DNA of 64,000 nucleotides from Streptomyces kurssanovii. Lineage in GTDB: Bacteria; Actinomycetota; Actinomycetes; Streptomycetales; Streptomycetaceae. Made by a program: the position numbers and the translations under genes. The first letter of the stretch is position 1. Every line of letters begins with the position of its first letter. Of this stretch, positions 50,701-59,330 are shown piece after piece. The notes below the pieces were generated by a model. That model saw only the letters and a program-made list of their open reading frames with translations, was not told where the DNA came from and searched no databases. The stretch covers positions 97,377 through 161,376 of the forward strand of contig NZ_BMTN01000017.1 of NCBI RefSeq assembly GCF_014649695.1, read 5' to 3'.

Positions 50701-53202
50701 GCCGCGGTGCTGCTGAACACCTTCCTCGCCGCAGGCGGCACGGACACGCTGCACGACGTGGCGCTCAAGGTGCCGGTCGCCGTCACCGGCGAGCTGGAGG
50801 TGCACGTGGTGCGCGACGACAGCGGGATCCGTCTCGCCTCCCGCCGCACCGCCGCCGCTCCCCCTGCCTCCGCCACCGTCTCCCCCGCCGGCAGCGACGG
50901 CGGCGCGGCTCAGGAGGGTTGGAGCACCCACACCACGGCGCGGCTCGCCTCCGGCCGTGGCGGGGGTGGTGACGCCAAGGGCGGCGATGTCGCGGACCGT
51001 GCCGGTGACGGCGGATGGGACGGGTCGGCGGCCGTGGTGCTGGACCCCGGCGCCGTGAACGAGCGGCTGCACGCGGTCGGTGTCGCCGATGTCGGATTCC
51101 CCTGGCGGATCACCGAACTCGCTTCGTCGCACGGGCAGTTGCGTGCCCGGGTGCTGCCCGGGCCCGGCGGTGACCTCTCCCCTGCCCTGGCCCGCGCCTC
51201 GCTGCTGGACGCCGTCTTCTCCGTCGCCCCGCTCGTCTTCCCCGCCGACGGCCGGCTGCGGATGCCGGCCGCGGTGCGGCGGGTACGGCTGTCGCCGGCT
51301 CTGCCCGAGGCCGTCACCGTGCACGTCAGCCCCTCCCCCACGGGCGGCGGCGACACCACCGACGCGGTCGTCCGCGACGAGGACGGGCAGGTCCTCGGCA
51401 CCCTCGAGGGACTGGTGTTCGCAACCCTCGACGGCGGTACGGGCAGCGGCCCCGGGCTTGTGCCGCAGCGCCTGACCCACACCCTCGGCTGGTCCGCCGC
51501 CGTGCTCACCGCCGAGCCCCGTACCCGGCTGCGTACCCTCGCCCTGGTCGGCGACGACGCCCCCTCCGGGCTCGCCGACGACGTCACCCGCGCGCTCGGC
51601 GAGGCCGGACTGCGCTGCCTGCACGCGAAGGACGCCGCCGCGCTCGGCGGCCTGGTCGACGAACTCGGCCCGGGCGACGCGGTCCTCGTCCTTCCCGACG
51701 TACGGGGCCCGCTGGCCGACGCGGCGCGCCGCTCCACCTGGCGGCTGGCGTCGACCGCCCAACTCCTGTTGGAGCGCTGCGGATCCCTCCCGCCGAGGCT
51801 GTGGGCGCTGACCCGCGGCGCCTGGGAGGCCGCCGGCGACGACGCGGTCGCGCAGAGCGCCCTGCTCGGCCTGGTCCGCATCGTCGCGGGCGAGCACCCG
51901 GAGCTCAACGCCCGCGCCGTGGACCTCGACACCGGCACCCCGCCCGCTCTCCTCGCCGGGCCGCTGGCCGAACTGCTGCGCTCCGCGCCGAAGGCGGACG
52001 TCTACCGGGTGGGCGAGGACGGGGTACGGGCCGCCCGGCTCACTCCCCTGGTGCCGGACCCGGACGGACAGGAGGGCCGGGACGCGGGGCCGGGAGCGGG
52101 CGCGTGCCGGGCGGACGGGACGTATCTGATCACCGGCGGTTTCGGCGCGCTGGGCCTTCAGGTCGCCGACTGGCTGGCCGGCCGGGGCGCGCGGCGGATC
52201 CTGCTCGCGGGCCGCACCGCCCTGCCGCCGCGCCGCAGTTGGCCCGACCAGAGCGACCCGGCCACCGTGCGGCGTATCGAGGCGGTCCGGCGGCTGGAGG
52301 CCCGCGGGGTGAGCGTGACGGGCGTGGCCGTCGACATCGCCGACGGCGCGGCGGCCCGCGCGGCGCTGGACACCGACGCGCTCGGCCTGCCGCCCGTGCG
52401 CGGTGTGGTGCACGCCGCCGGAGTCCTCGACGACCGGATGCTCGGCGACCTCGACGAAGCGTCGCTGGAACGGGTGCTGGCGCCCAAGGCGGGCGGGGCG
52501 CTGGTGCTGCACGAGCTGTTCCCGCCCGGCAGCACCGACTTCTTCGTGCTGTTCTCCTCCGTCGGCTACCAGCTGGGCCTGACCGGCCAGTCCAGCTACG
52601 CCGCCGCCAACGCCTGCCTCGACGCCCTCGCCCGCCACCGGCAGGCGGCGGGCGACAGAGGCAGCACCGCCTACGCGTGGACGTCGTGGCGCGGCGCGGG
52701 CATGGCCGTCAGCGACTTCGTCGACGCCGAACTCGACGACCGCGGCAGCGGTTCGATCGAGCCGGCCGATGCGCTGCGGGCCTGGGAGTACGCGCTGGGC
52801 TGCGGTCCGCGCCCCTACGTCGCCGTCCTGCCGGTCACCGGCGTCACCGGCCTGCCCGTCCTCGGTGAGCTGTCCGCGCCGGGCGGGGAGGCGGCGGGCG
52901 GGCCGGACGACGCGGCCTCGTTCCGGGCCGACGGGCTCACGCGGGAGGAGCTGGGCGCGCTGCTGCTGGCCGAGGTCGGCCGGCAGATCGAGGCCGAACT
53001 CGGGCTGAGCGCCGAGCGGCTGGACGTCGACCGGCCGCTGACCGAGCTGGGCCTGGACTCGGTGATGACGCAGGTCCTGCGGCGCGGTCTGGAGCGGCGG
53101 CTCGGTCTGAAGCTGCCCGCCACGCTGGTGTGGAAGCATCCCACGGCCGCCGCCGTCGCCGCGTTCCTGACGACCCGGCTGGCCGACCCCTCCCCCGCGT
53201 AG
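47749..53202 (+). CDS. iterative type I polyketide synthase, 6-methylsalicylic acid synthase type (KS-AT-DH-KR-ACP)
   Basis: 1817 aa from GTG 47749 (GAAAGGCAG upstream). KS: VDTACSSSLAALH (Cys near 181), VEAHGTGT, KANIGH. AT: GHSVGEIAAAV (Ser near 672) and DVAFHSPQM, malonyl type. DH: SHPIHGVEVVPAAVLLNTFL (near 974) and GVADVGFPWRITE. KR: TYLITGGFGALGLQVADWLA (near 1457) with SSVGYQLGLTGQSSYAAAN, so Ser-Tyr-Asn are intact. ACP: ELGLDSVMTQVL (Ser near 1770). The order and the DH motif match ChlB1-type 6-MSA synthases rather than orsellinate synthases, which lack KR. No thioesterase: release needs a partner. Odd: two Gly/Ala-rich linkers (about residues 443-502 and 1045-1090). Confidence 0.93.
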   Translation: MTQQHEHAEAIAVVGIGCRLPGGIDTPDAYWTFLTEGHEAVGDLPEGRWDAYRGRPGTARALAGAPRRGAFLADAAGFDAAFFGITPREAELMDPQQRLTLEAGWEALEDAGIAPHTLAGSDTGVFMGAGSDDYGRQMLEDLPTIEAWSGIGASLCAIANRLSYVLDLRGPSLVVDTACSSSLAALHLACQSLRAGECTHALAGGVHLVAAPGLSMVLDAAGATSRDGRSKSFDASADGYGRGEGVGVVVLKRLSDALADGDPVRAVIRGSALAQDGRTNGIMAPSGAAQERVVRAALEQGGVEALSVSFVEAHGTGTRVGDPVEVGALARVFGAGRDAERPCLIGSVKANIGHLEAGAGIAGVIKAVLALQHGVIPPTANVHELNPDIDWAASGLAVPTEPVPWPARDTVRRAGVSGFGYGGTVGHVVLEQAPATADTSTGGTGAGVAAAGTELGDAAGNAGAVGKAGAAGVAAGAARTESSGGGAGSGGVAGPGLFVVSGASGDDVRAQAASLAAWLRGEGAGAPLEGVAHTLMARRSHAVHRAAAVAEDHGGLAAALEVIAEGGAAPAAVAGRVLPGGGGGAVWVFSGHGSQWEGMGRELLATEPVFAAAVDRLEPVFAEELGISPRRVLSEGPLGGTDHVQPMIFVVQVALDALLRAKGLTPAAVVGHSVGEIAAAVSAGVLGAADAARLICRRSVLLRRVMGRGAMAMAGAGFETVQGLLGDRTDVVAAIAASPASTVVSGTPEAVEEVCARLEAMDVMVRRVASDVAFHSPQMDPLLGELAKGADGLEVREPRVPLYSTALEDPRSTAVRDGAYWAANLRNPVRLDGAVRALAQDGHRVFVELSGHPVVTHSVGETLEAAGHDDVLVTATLRRERPERATLLAHLGALHCHGAADGLEVPHAPLTALPRRAWQHVPYWRTPSSQGPVVEEHDTGSGTLLGGEVTWAGAVSPRLWRTRLDEASRPYPGSHPIHGVEVVPAAVLLNTFLAAGGTDTLHDVALKVPVAVTGELEVHVVRDDSGIRLASRRTAAAPPASATVSPAGSDGGAAQEGWSTHTTARLASGRGGGGDAKGGDVADRAGDGGWDGSAAVVLDPGAVNERLHAVGVADVGFPWRITELASSHGQLRARVLPGPGGDLSPALARASLLDAVFSVAPLVFPADGRLRMPAAVRRVRLSPALPEAVTVHVSPSPTGGGDTTDAVVRDEDGQVLGTLEGLVFATLDGGTGSGPGLVPQRLTHTLGWSAAVLTAEPRTRLRTLALVGDDAPSGLADDVTRALGEAGLRCLHAKDAAALGGLVDELGPGDAVLVLPDVRGPLADAARRSTWRLASTAQLLLERCGSLPPRLWALTRGAWEAAGDDAVAQSALLGLVRIVAGEHPELNARAVDLDTGTPPALLAGPLAELLRSAPKADVYRVGEDGVRAARLTPLVPDPDGQEGRDAGPGAGACRADGTYLITGGFGALGLQVADWLAGRGARRILLAGRTALPPRRSWPDQSDPATVRRIEAVRRLEARGVSVTGVAVDIADGAAARAALDTDALGLPPVRGVVHAAGVLDDRMLGDLDEASLERVLAPKAGGALVLHELFPPGSTDFFVLFSSVGYQLGLTGQSSYAAANACLDALARHRQAAGDRGSTAYAWTSWRGAGMAVSDFVDAELDDRGSGSIEPADALRAWEYALGCGPRPYVAVLPVTGVTGLPVLGELSAPGGEAAGGPDDAASFRADGLTREELGALLLAEVGRQIEAELGLSAERLDVDRPLTELGLDSVMTQVLRRGLERRLGLKLPATLVWKHPTAAAVAAFLTTRLADPSPA

Positions 53203-53303
53203 CACCTCCCCCGTCCCCGCGCCGTGCCGTCCTGGCGCCGTCCGCGCTCTGTTCCGTCCCCCTCCCCGTGCCCGTTCCTGTGCCGTCACGAAAGGACCGT
53301 CCC

Positions 53304-54371
53304 ATGCGCCACGACGACATCCATCTCGCCGCCACCGGTGCCTGGCACCCCAAGACGGTGCCGGTCGACGAGGCCGTCGCCGACGGCCGCTACAGCCGCG
53401 AGTACCAGCGTGCGACCGGGCAGCAGCGGGTCGCCGTCTGTGACGACGACGCCGACTCGCAGCCCGCGATGGCCATGCGGGCGGCGCGGGCCGCGCTCGG
53501 CCGGTCGGGGATCGGGGCCGAACGGTTCGCGCTGCTGCTGCACGCGGTGGCCACCCACAACGGGCTGCCCGGCTGGAACGCCGCCTCCTATCTGCAGCAT
53601 CACGTCCTGGACGGGCACGGTGTCTCGCTGGAGATCCACCAGCTGTCCAACTCGGCCGTCGGCGCACTGGAGTTGGCGTGCACGCATCTGGCGGCCGGCC
53701 CGGCCGGTCGGGCGGCGATGATCACCGCCGCGGACCGGTTCGGCGACGGCGCCTGGGACCGGTGGCGGGCCGCGCCACCGGTGTTCGTCTTCGGTGACGG
53801 GGCGAGCGCCGCCGTGGTGACCCGCGGTGAGGGTTTCGCCCGGGTGGTGTCCACCGTGTCCGTCGCCGACACCGGCCTGGAGGGCATGCAGCGCGGCACG
53901 ATGCCGTTCTCGGCGGACCCGCGGGCCGGCTATCCGATCGGCTTCTTCGACCGGGTGATGGAGTTCTCCGACACCCTCGCCGGCGGGCTCGACGAGGCCA
54001 AGCGGCGCATGGCCGACCTGATGCACCGGGCCGGTGCGCAGGCCATGACGGAGGCCGGGATCACCGCCGACGACGTGCGGTGGGTGGCCGGGCCGGCGCT
54101 GGGCCGCGAGGCGCTGTACGAGCAGTGCCTGGACCCACTGGGCATCGACATCGACCGCTCCACCTGGCCGTTCGCCCGTCGGGTGGGACATGTGGGCTGC
54201 ACCGACCAGTTGGCCGCCCTCGACGACCTGATCGTCTCCGGCGCGATCGCGGCGGGCGAGAGGGTGCTGGTCGCGGGGCTGGGCGGCGGCTACAACTGCA
54301 CGGTCGCCGTGCTGGAGTTCACCACCGCACCCGCCGTTCCCGCCGCACCGGAGGCCGGGGAATGTCGCTGA
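53304..54371 (+). CDS. ketosynthase III-like acyltransferase (ChlB3/CerJ-like), Ser at nucleophile position
   Basis: 355 aa from ATG 53304 after AAAGGACCG. The thiolase fold is clear: DIHLAATGAWHPKTVPVDEA, RFALLLHAVATHNGLPGWNA, FVFGDGASAAVV, and GHVGCTDQLAALDDLIVSGA with GLGGGYNCTVAVLEF at the end. The nucleophile elbow reads QLSNSAVGALELA: Ser117 replaces the usual Cys; the His of FabH is not seen, though the Asp of GH.G..DQ is kept as in CerJ-like proteins. In chlorothricin and polyketomycin such proteins move the aryl acid from the PKS to an acceptor. It is placed directly after the PKS and overlaps the next gene. Confidence 0.85.
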   Translation: MRHDDIHLAATGAWHPKTVPVDEAVADGRYSREYQRATGQQRVAVCDDDADSQPAMAMRAARAALGRSGIGAERFALLLHAVATHNGLPGWNAASYLQHHVLDGHGVSLEIHQLSNSAVGALELACTHLAAGPAGRAAMITAADRFGDGAWDRWRAAPPVFVFGDGASAAVVTRGEGFARVVSTVSVADTGLEGMQRGTMPFSADPRAGYPIGFFDRVMEFSDTLAGGLDEAKRRMADLMHRAGAQAMTEAGITADDVRWVAGPALGREALYEQCLDPLGIDIDRSTWPFARRVGHVGCTDQLAALDDLIVSGAIAAGERVLVAGLGGGYNCTVAVLEFTTAPAVPAAPEAGECR

Positions 54372-55090
54372 CGCCGGCCGTGGTGCGGATGCCCGAGGAC
54401 GTGCGCCGCTGTCTGGAACCCGCCCGCTATGTCGACAGCGCCCACCCCGCGGTGCGGGAGGCCGCGGCCCGCATCGCGCCGGGCGCGCACGGCGTCGACA
54501 AGGCGCGTGCCCTGTACGAGCAGGTACGCGACCGGATCGGCTACTGCAGCATCCCGCCGGGCCGGGCGATCTCCATGGGCGCGTATCTGCGGGACGAGGA
54601 GACCTACCGGGCGAGCAGCGTGCTCGCCGAGGGGCACGGCTTCTGCGTGAGCAAGGCGTCGCTGCTGACGGCGCTGGCGCGGGCGTCGGGGATCCCGGCC
54701 CGGGTGGCGTTCGCCGACGTGGTCAACCACCACCACACCGGGCGGCGGCTGCGGGCGGCGACCGGCACCGACGTGTTCGCCTGGCACGGCTACAGCGAAC
54801 TGTGGCTGGAGGGCCGCTGGGTGAAGGCGACCCCGATGTTCCACCGCGGACTGTGCGAACGGCTGGGGGTGGAACCGACCGGCTTCGACGGCCGCGGCGA
54901 CGCGCTGCTGCCCGACCGGGACCGGCGCGGCTCGGCGTTCTTCTCCTACGCCGCCCGGCACGGCAGCTTCCACGACGTGCCGGTGCGGTTCCTCACCACG
55001 CAGATCCCACAGCGCTACCCGGGGCTGGACGAGTACCGGCAACTGGCGGAGCCCGCGCAGGGGCCGGGCGGCGGGGCGACGAGACCTTAG
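54362..55090 (+). CDS. transglutaminase-like (papain-fold) protein
   Basis: 242 aa from ATG 54362, overlapping the end of the KAS III-like gene by 10 bp. The catalytic Cys is in AEGHGFCVSKASLLTALARA (Cys95) and His in FAWHGYSELWLEGRWVKATP (His142); the usual Asp after the His is not obvious. The fold begins with VREAAARIAPGAHGVDKARA, LYEQVRDRIGYC. Most are proteases or amidases, but AdmF in andrimid synthesis uses this fold to join acyl-carrier intermediates to amines. Its coupling to the PKS release gene suggests acyl transfer or hydrolysis on the same pathway. Confidence 0.85.
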   Translation: MSLTPAVVRMPEDVRRCLEPARYVDSAHPAVREAAARIAPGAHGVDKARALYEQVRDRIGYCSIPPGRAISMGAYLRDEETYRASSVLAEGHGFCVSKASLLTALARASGIPARVAFADVVNHHHTGRRLRAATGTDVFAWHGYSELWLEGRWVKATPMFHRGLCERLGVEPTGFDGRGDALLPDRDRRGSAFFSYAARHGSFHDVPVRFLTTQIPQRYPGLDEYRQLAEPAQGPGGGATRP

Positions 55091-55295
55091 CGCGGGGAGT
55101 GGAGTGGCTCAGGGGTGTCGGGGCCGGCTCGAGAAGGCCACTCACGCAGACACCGCTGGCGTGGCTTCCAGGCACTTCCAACGGCACCCCTCACCACCCC
55201 CGCTGACCTGCGAACCCACTTATCAACCACCTAGGACCGGTCCGTGGATCGCGGCTTCCGCTTTGGGGTGCGAGCAAGGCAGTTCTGCTCGGCGG

Positions 55296-56690
55296 TCAGG
55301 CGGGAACACCGGCCCGGTCCAGGACGGCGGCCATCTCATCCTCGGGGAGCGCCGGGTTGGCACCCGCGCTGGAGGCCAGTTCGGGGACATGGAGCACCTC
55401 GCGGAGCCGGTGGAGCGGCAGGCGCGGGTCGCCGGCCGCCGCCTGACGCGTCCAGACCTCGCGGTCATGACTGAGCCGTTCGATCAGCGCGGGCGTGGCG
55501 GCCGGGTCCCGGACAGCCAGCCGACGGTAGTTGCCGTCGGGGTGGTCCGCGTAGCGGGCGGCGAGACCCTCGCGGGGAAAGCGGGGATGCGTCTCCGCCA
55601 TCCAGGCGGAGAACGTCCCGCCGAGCCGCGCGAACACACGCATCAGGACCTCCTCCGGAGTGTCGGGGTGGTGAATGCCCAGGAGGTTCTCCACCACCGG
55701 GTCCTCGACGCGTGCGAGTAGGCGCAGCAGGTCGGGCGGCAGGTGGGGGCTCCGGGCGGCGGCGCGCCGGAGCAGCGGGTGGGCGGAGACCGCGGCTCGA
55801 CGCAGCACCTCGGGGTCGGCGAGCCCGTCCCGTACCCACTGCACGCCGTCGCCCCTGTCGAAGTCCCCGGCCGTGAAGTCGATCGCCATGCGCCGTGTCT
55901 CGTCCAGCTCGGGTCTGATGGAGACCGCGAGCCGTACGGCCTCGTCGGGGTCGGCGGCGAGCCGCTCCACGAGGTCGGCAGGCAGCGACGGGTTCTCGGC
56001 GAGGGCCAGCAGGTGCGTCCGCTCGGCGACGCACCGCTTGGCGTCGGCGCGGAAGAGGAGCCCTCGGCGCAGCGCCTCGGCGGCGGACTTCGGATCGCGG
56101 AGGAGCCCAGCAGTGACGTGTGCGTCCCGTCGGCACTCCCACAGCGCGGCGGCCCGCCGCACCTCGGGCTCAGGGTCGGCCAGCAGCGCCGACCGCTCGC
56201 CCGGCGGCAGGATCTCCCATGCACGCACCGCTTTCCGGCGCGCTGCCGAACTGTGATGAGTAGCCATTGAGGCCACGAACGACCGCGCCAAATGGGGCGA
56301 GTCCAGCAGTGCCGTCCGGACAGAAGGGGCGGGGTCGTCGAGCAGGCGGACGCACACGGCGTCCGGGAGCGGCGCGACCTTTGTGCGCGGGTCGTACACC
56401 TCGGGTCCGTACGCAAGAGCTGCCCGCACCTTGGGAGAAGGATCGTCCGCGAGCCGGGCCCGTTGTGCAGGCTCCGCCCTGGCGCTCATGGCGAAGTCGA
56501 TCCGAGCGCCCGGGTTCGGGTGGGTCAGGATCGCCACGACGGCCGGCTCAGGAAGTCCGGCCCGCTGGAGGGCGTCACGGGGCGGACGGTCACCATCCCC
56601 CTCGAAGGCGAGCAGGCGCAGGAGCAGCGGTGTCGGCAGCGACGGATTGCGGGCGACTCCGTCCAGCGCGGATGCGTGGAACGCCACCAT
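55296..56690 (-). CDS. leucine-rich-repeat-variant (LRV) / HEAT-like repeat protein
   Basis: 464 aa from ATG 56690 (AGGGGGTAGGGGAATC upstream). Almost the whole protein is built from ~24-30 aa helical repeats such as VARNPSLPTPLLLRLLAFEG, LAENPSLPADLVERLAADPD, AARSPHLPPDLLRLLARVED, IHHPDTPEEVLMRVFARLGG. The (N/D/H)P.LP..L...L core marks LRV-type repeats, first described in nitrogen-fixing bacteria with an Fe-S head; no Cys cluster is present here. Probably a protein-binding scaffold. The role in the cluster region is unknown, and it may be a boundary or unrelated gene. Confidence 0.8.
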   Translation of the reverse strand: MVAFHASALDGVARNPSLPTPLLLRLLAFEGDGDRPPRDALQRAGLPEPAVVAILTHPNPGARIDFAMSARAEPAQRARLADDPSPKVRAALAYGPEVYDPRTKVAPLPDAVCVRLLDDPAPSVRTALLDSPHLARSFVASMATHHSSAARRKAVRAWEILPPGERSALLADPEPEVRRAAALWECRRDAHVTAGLLRDPKSAAEALRRGLLFRADAKRCVAERTHLLALAENPSLPADLVERLAADPDEAVRLAVSIRPELDETRRMAIDFTAGDFDRGDGVQWVRDGLADPEVLRRAAVSAHPLLRRAAARSPHLPPDLLRLLARVEDPVVENLLGIHHPDTPEEVLMRVFARLGGTFSAWMAETHPRFPREGLAARYADHPDGNYRRLAVRDPAATPALIERLSHDREVWTRQAAAGDPRLPLHRLREVLHVPELASSAGANPALPEDEMAAVLDRAGVPA

Positions 56691-56898
56691 GATTCCCCTA
56701 CCCCCTGTGTCTTCCCCGATTGGGCCGCGACCATGATCTCCCGTATGCCCGTCAGGAACCTCCGAGCGGCAGCAGCTGTCCGGCGGGGTCTGCACTGTCC
56801 GGGTATTCAAGGATGCGTGGACACGCCGCGAGTGCGGGCGGTGCCGCTCGCGGCCGGCTCGGGGGTGCCTGAACCGGGGACGCAGAATACGGCTGAGA

Positions 56899-56940
56899 GG
56901 CCGCCGGGCCGGCCACCCCCCGGCGGCCGGCCCGGCGGCC
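56899..56940 (-). terminator. intrinsic terminator after the DUF1772-like gene
   Basis: Perfect 16-bp stem (GGCCGCCGGGCCGGCC and its complement) with a 10-nt loop, 5 bp after the minus-strand stop at 56946. Confidence 0.75.
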
Positions 56941-56945
56941 GGTGG

Positions 56946-57593
56946 TCAGCGGGTGCGGGGGGCGTACGGCGGGAAGTGCGGCGGCGGGGCCTGCGGGGCG
57001 GTGGGGGCCGGGGCGCCGGCGGTGGCGCGGCCGTGGAGTTTCAGGCAGTGGGCCAGGCAGCCCAGCGCGGACACGCACAGCAGCGTCCGCATGATGTTGG
57101 TCGTCTCCCAGATGCCCTTGAACTTGTCGACGAGGGCGAAGTCGGTGGCCTTCGCCGGGTCGCCGAGCTGCGCGAGTTCCATGTTCAGGGGGATGTTGAC
57201 GGAGAACGTGATGAGCAGCGCCACCAGGTAGAGGGACGCGGCGATCGCGGCCCACAGGGCCGGTGAGCGGTGGCCGCGGCGGAAGTCGAGGACGGCGGCC
57301 GTGGTGGTGGCGATGAACGCGGCGATGAACACGAGCGCGAACAGGCCGCTGTTGTCGATGAGCTGGTTGAAGTTCTGCATCGCCTCGACGTAGACGCGGT
57401 CGTCGGTCCGGGCGAGGCCCGGCATGATCGACACGTCGAAGGTGAAGAACAGGCCGGCCATCAGGCCCATGGTGACGGTCGAGGTCACCAGCAGCGGGCC
57501 GGTCGTCCTGCTCGGCCGGCGGGCCGGGCGCGGAGGCGGCGCGGGCGTGTACGGGTTCGCGGGGCCGTACGGGTGGTACGGGTTGGCAGCCAT
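56946..57593 (-). CDS. DUF1772 (anthrone oxygenase-like) membrane protein
   Basis: 215 aa from ATG 57593. A Pro/Tyr-rich cytoplasmic start (ANPYHPYGPANPYTPAPPP) is followed by four membrane segments: LLVTSTVTMGLMAGLFFTFD, LFALVFIAAFIATTTAAVLD, PALWAAIAASLYLVALLITF and IMRTLLCVSALGCLAHCLKL. The pattern (FF.FD.S.MPGLA, then NIPLN.EL) is DUF1772, related to anthrone oxygenases, but also widespread in actinobacteria without a linked pathway. It is divergent from the DHA2 exporter gene, 279 bp away. Confidence 0.85.
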   Translation of the reverse strand: MAANPYHPYGPANPYTPAPPPRPARRPSRTTGPLLVTSTVTMGLMAGLFFTFDVSIMPGLARTDDRVYVEAMQNFNQLIDNSGLFALVFIAAFIATTTAAVLDFRRGHRSPALWAAIAASLYLVALLITFSVNIPLNMELAQLGDPAKATDFALVDKFKGIWETTNIMRTLLCVSALGCLAHCLKLHGRATAGAPAPTAPQAPPPHFPPYAPRTR

Positions 57594-57872
57594 GGGGTCC
57601 TCACTCGGTCGGTTGCGAGGCTCGCGGCAGGTGTCGGGCGACGCGCGCACGGGCGTCGGGAGCCTAGGCGCGGGCCCGGTGGCCGGCCAGGGCGGTCCGA
57701 GCGGTTCTGGACCCGGTCTCGAGGCGGCACCGGCCGGCCGGCCGGGCGGCCGCTGGTGGCAGCGGCTGTGGCGGAGGGTCGGGGCGAGCGGGTTTCGACG
57801 GTTTCTCGAGCGGTCCCTGAGAGCGTGCCGGGGGCGCTGTCCGCGCCGGGAAGCATCTCGAGGAGGCCGACC

Positions 57873-59330
57873 TTGACCGCGCAGCTCTCCGACCAGCCGG
57901 TGCCGGCCGCCCCCGCGCGGCCCCGACCCACGACCGCGTCCGGGCCCGGGTCCATGTCCGTATCCGGACCCGGTGCGGGCCGGGCGGCGAAGAAGCGGCG
58001 GGCGGCCGGCGCGCTCGCGGTGATCGCCGGCTGCAACGCGATGATCCAGCTGGACGATCCGATCGTGAACATCGCACTGCCCAGGATGCGCGCCGACCTG
58101 GGTCTGTCGGCCGTCGGCGCCTCGTGGGTGCTGACCGCCTATCTGCTGGCGTTCGGCGGGCTGCTGCTGCTCGGCGGGCGGCTGGGTGATCTGCTGGGCC
58201 GGCGGCGGGTGTTCATGGCCGGGGTGGGGCTGTTCACGGCCGCCGCGGCGCTGCGCGGGGCGGCCTCGTCGGGCGAGATGCTGATCGCGGTGCGGGCGGT
58301 GCAGGGCGTGGGTGCGGCGCTGGCCGCGCCCAGCGGGCTCGCGCTGCTGCTGAGCATGTTCCCCCAGGGTCCCGCGCGGACGCGGGCGATCGCGGTGTGC
58401 ACGGCGGCCGGGGCGCTGAGCACGGCCGGCGGGCTGCTGCTGGCCGGTGCGCTGACCTCGCTCGGCTCGTGGCGGTGGGTGGTGTATCTGGATGTGCCGG
58501 TGGGGGTGGCGATCGTGGTGGCGGCGCCGTTCGTGCTCGTCGAGACGCCCCGGGTGCGGGGCCGTCTCGACGCGGCGGGGGCGCTGCTGTCGGCGCTGGG
58601 CGCGGCGGCGCTGGTGTTCGGGCTGGCGCGGGCGGCCGAGCGGCCGTGGGGCGACCCGAGTGTGGCGGGCGGTGTGCTGGCGGGGGTCGCGGGGCTGGTG
58701 CTGTTCGCGGTGGTCGAACGCCGGGCCCGGCAGCCGCTGGTGACGCCGGCGCTGTTCGCCGACCGGGACCGGCTGCTGGCGTACGGGGCGACGCTCGCGG
58801 TGCCGGGCGCGGTGATCGGCACGTACTTCTTCCTCAACCAGTTCTTCCAGGCCGGGCGGGGCTGGTCGGCGCTGGTGGCGGCGTGTGCGCTGCTGCCGCT
58901 GCCGGTGACGACGGCGCTCGCCGCGGCCGGTGGTGAGCGGCTGCTGCGGCGGCTGGGGGCGCGGCGGATGCTGGCGGTGGGTGCGGGGCTGCTGGTGTGC
59001 GGGAACGGGTGGCTGGCGCTGTCGGCGACGGGCCCCTACCCCGGGGTGCTGCCGGCGCTGGTGCTGCTGGGGGCGGGGATGGCGTGCGGGGTGTTGCCGC
59101 TGACGGTGCTGGCGACGTCGTCGCTGGCGCCGGACGGGGCGGGGGCGGCATCCGGGGTGCTGAACGCGGTGCAGAGCGTGGGTGGTTCGGTGGGGCTCGC
59201 GACGCTGGTGACGGTGGCGTCGCACGGCGGCGGGGCGGCGGCCGGGTTCGTCGCGGGCGCCGCTTTCGCCGCTGTGGCGCTGGTGGCCGCCGCCGGGTTG
59301 CGGAGGCGGCCGGCGGCCGGCGTCAGCTGA
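57873..59330 (+). CDS. DHA2-family MFS exporter (EmrB/QacA type)
   Basis: 485 aa from TTG 57873, chosen because GAGGAGG lies 6 nt upstream and no ATG or GTG fits. Membrane segments begin at AAGALAVIAGCNAMIQLDDP; motif A is LLLLGGRLGDLLGRRRVFMA, motif C-like AIAVCTAAGALSTAGGLLLA, then about 13-14 helices to ATLVTVASHGGGAAAGFVAG. Such proton antiporters export drugs and secondary metabolites, so it is a likely exporter or self-resistance gene for the cluster. It overlaps the multicopper oxidase end by 8 bp. Confidence 0.9.
   Translation: MTAQLSDQPVPAAPARPRPTTASGPGSMSVSGPGAGRAAKKRRAAGALAVIAGCNAMIQLDDPIVNIALPRMRADLGLSAVGASWVLTAYLLAFGGLLLLGGRLGDLLGRRRVFMAGVGLFTAAAALRGAASSGEMLIAVRAVQGVGAALAAPSGLALLLSMFPQGPARTRAIAVCTAAGALSTAGGLLLAGALTSLGSWRWVVYLDVPVGVAIVVAAPFVLVETPRVRGRLDAAGALLSALGAAALVFGLARAAERPWGDPSVAGGVLAGVAGLVLFAVVERRARQPLVTPALFADRDRLLAYGATLAVPGAVIGTYFFLNQFFQAGRGWSALVAACALLPLPVTTALAAAGGERLLRRLGARRMLAVGAGLLVCGNGWLALSATGPYPGVLPALVLLGAGMACGVLPLTVLATSSLAPDGAGAASGVLNAVQSVGGSVGLATLVTVASHGGGAAAGFVAGAAFAAVALVAAAGLRRRPAAGVS

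Noticed and set aside
46699-53667. 2322-codon open frame on the minus strand opposite the PKS
   Set aside because: It is the antisense shadow of high-G+C PKS codons: Arg/Pro/Gly-rich, no domains, while the plus strand shows complete PKS motifs.
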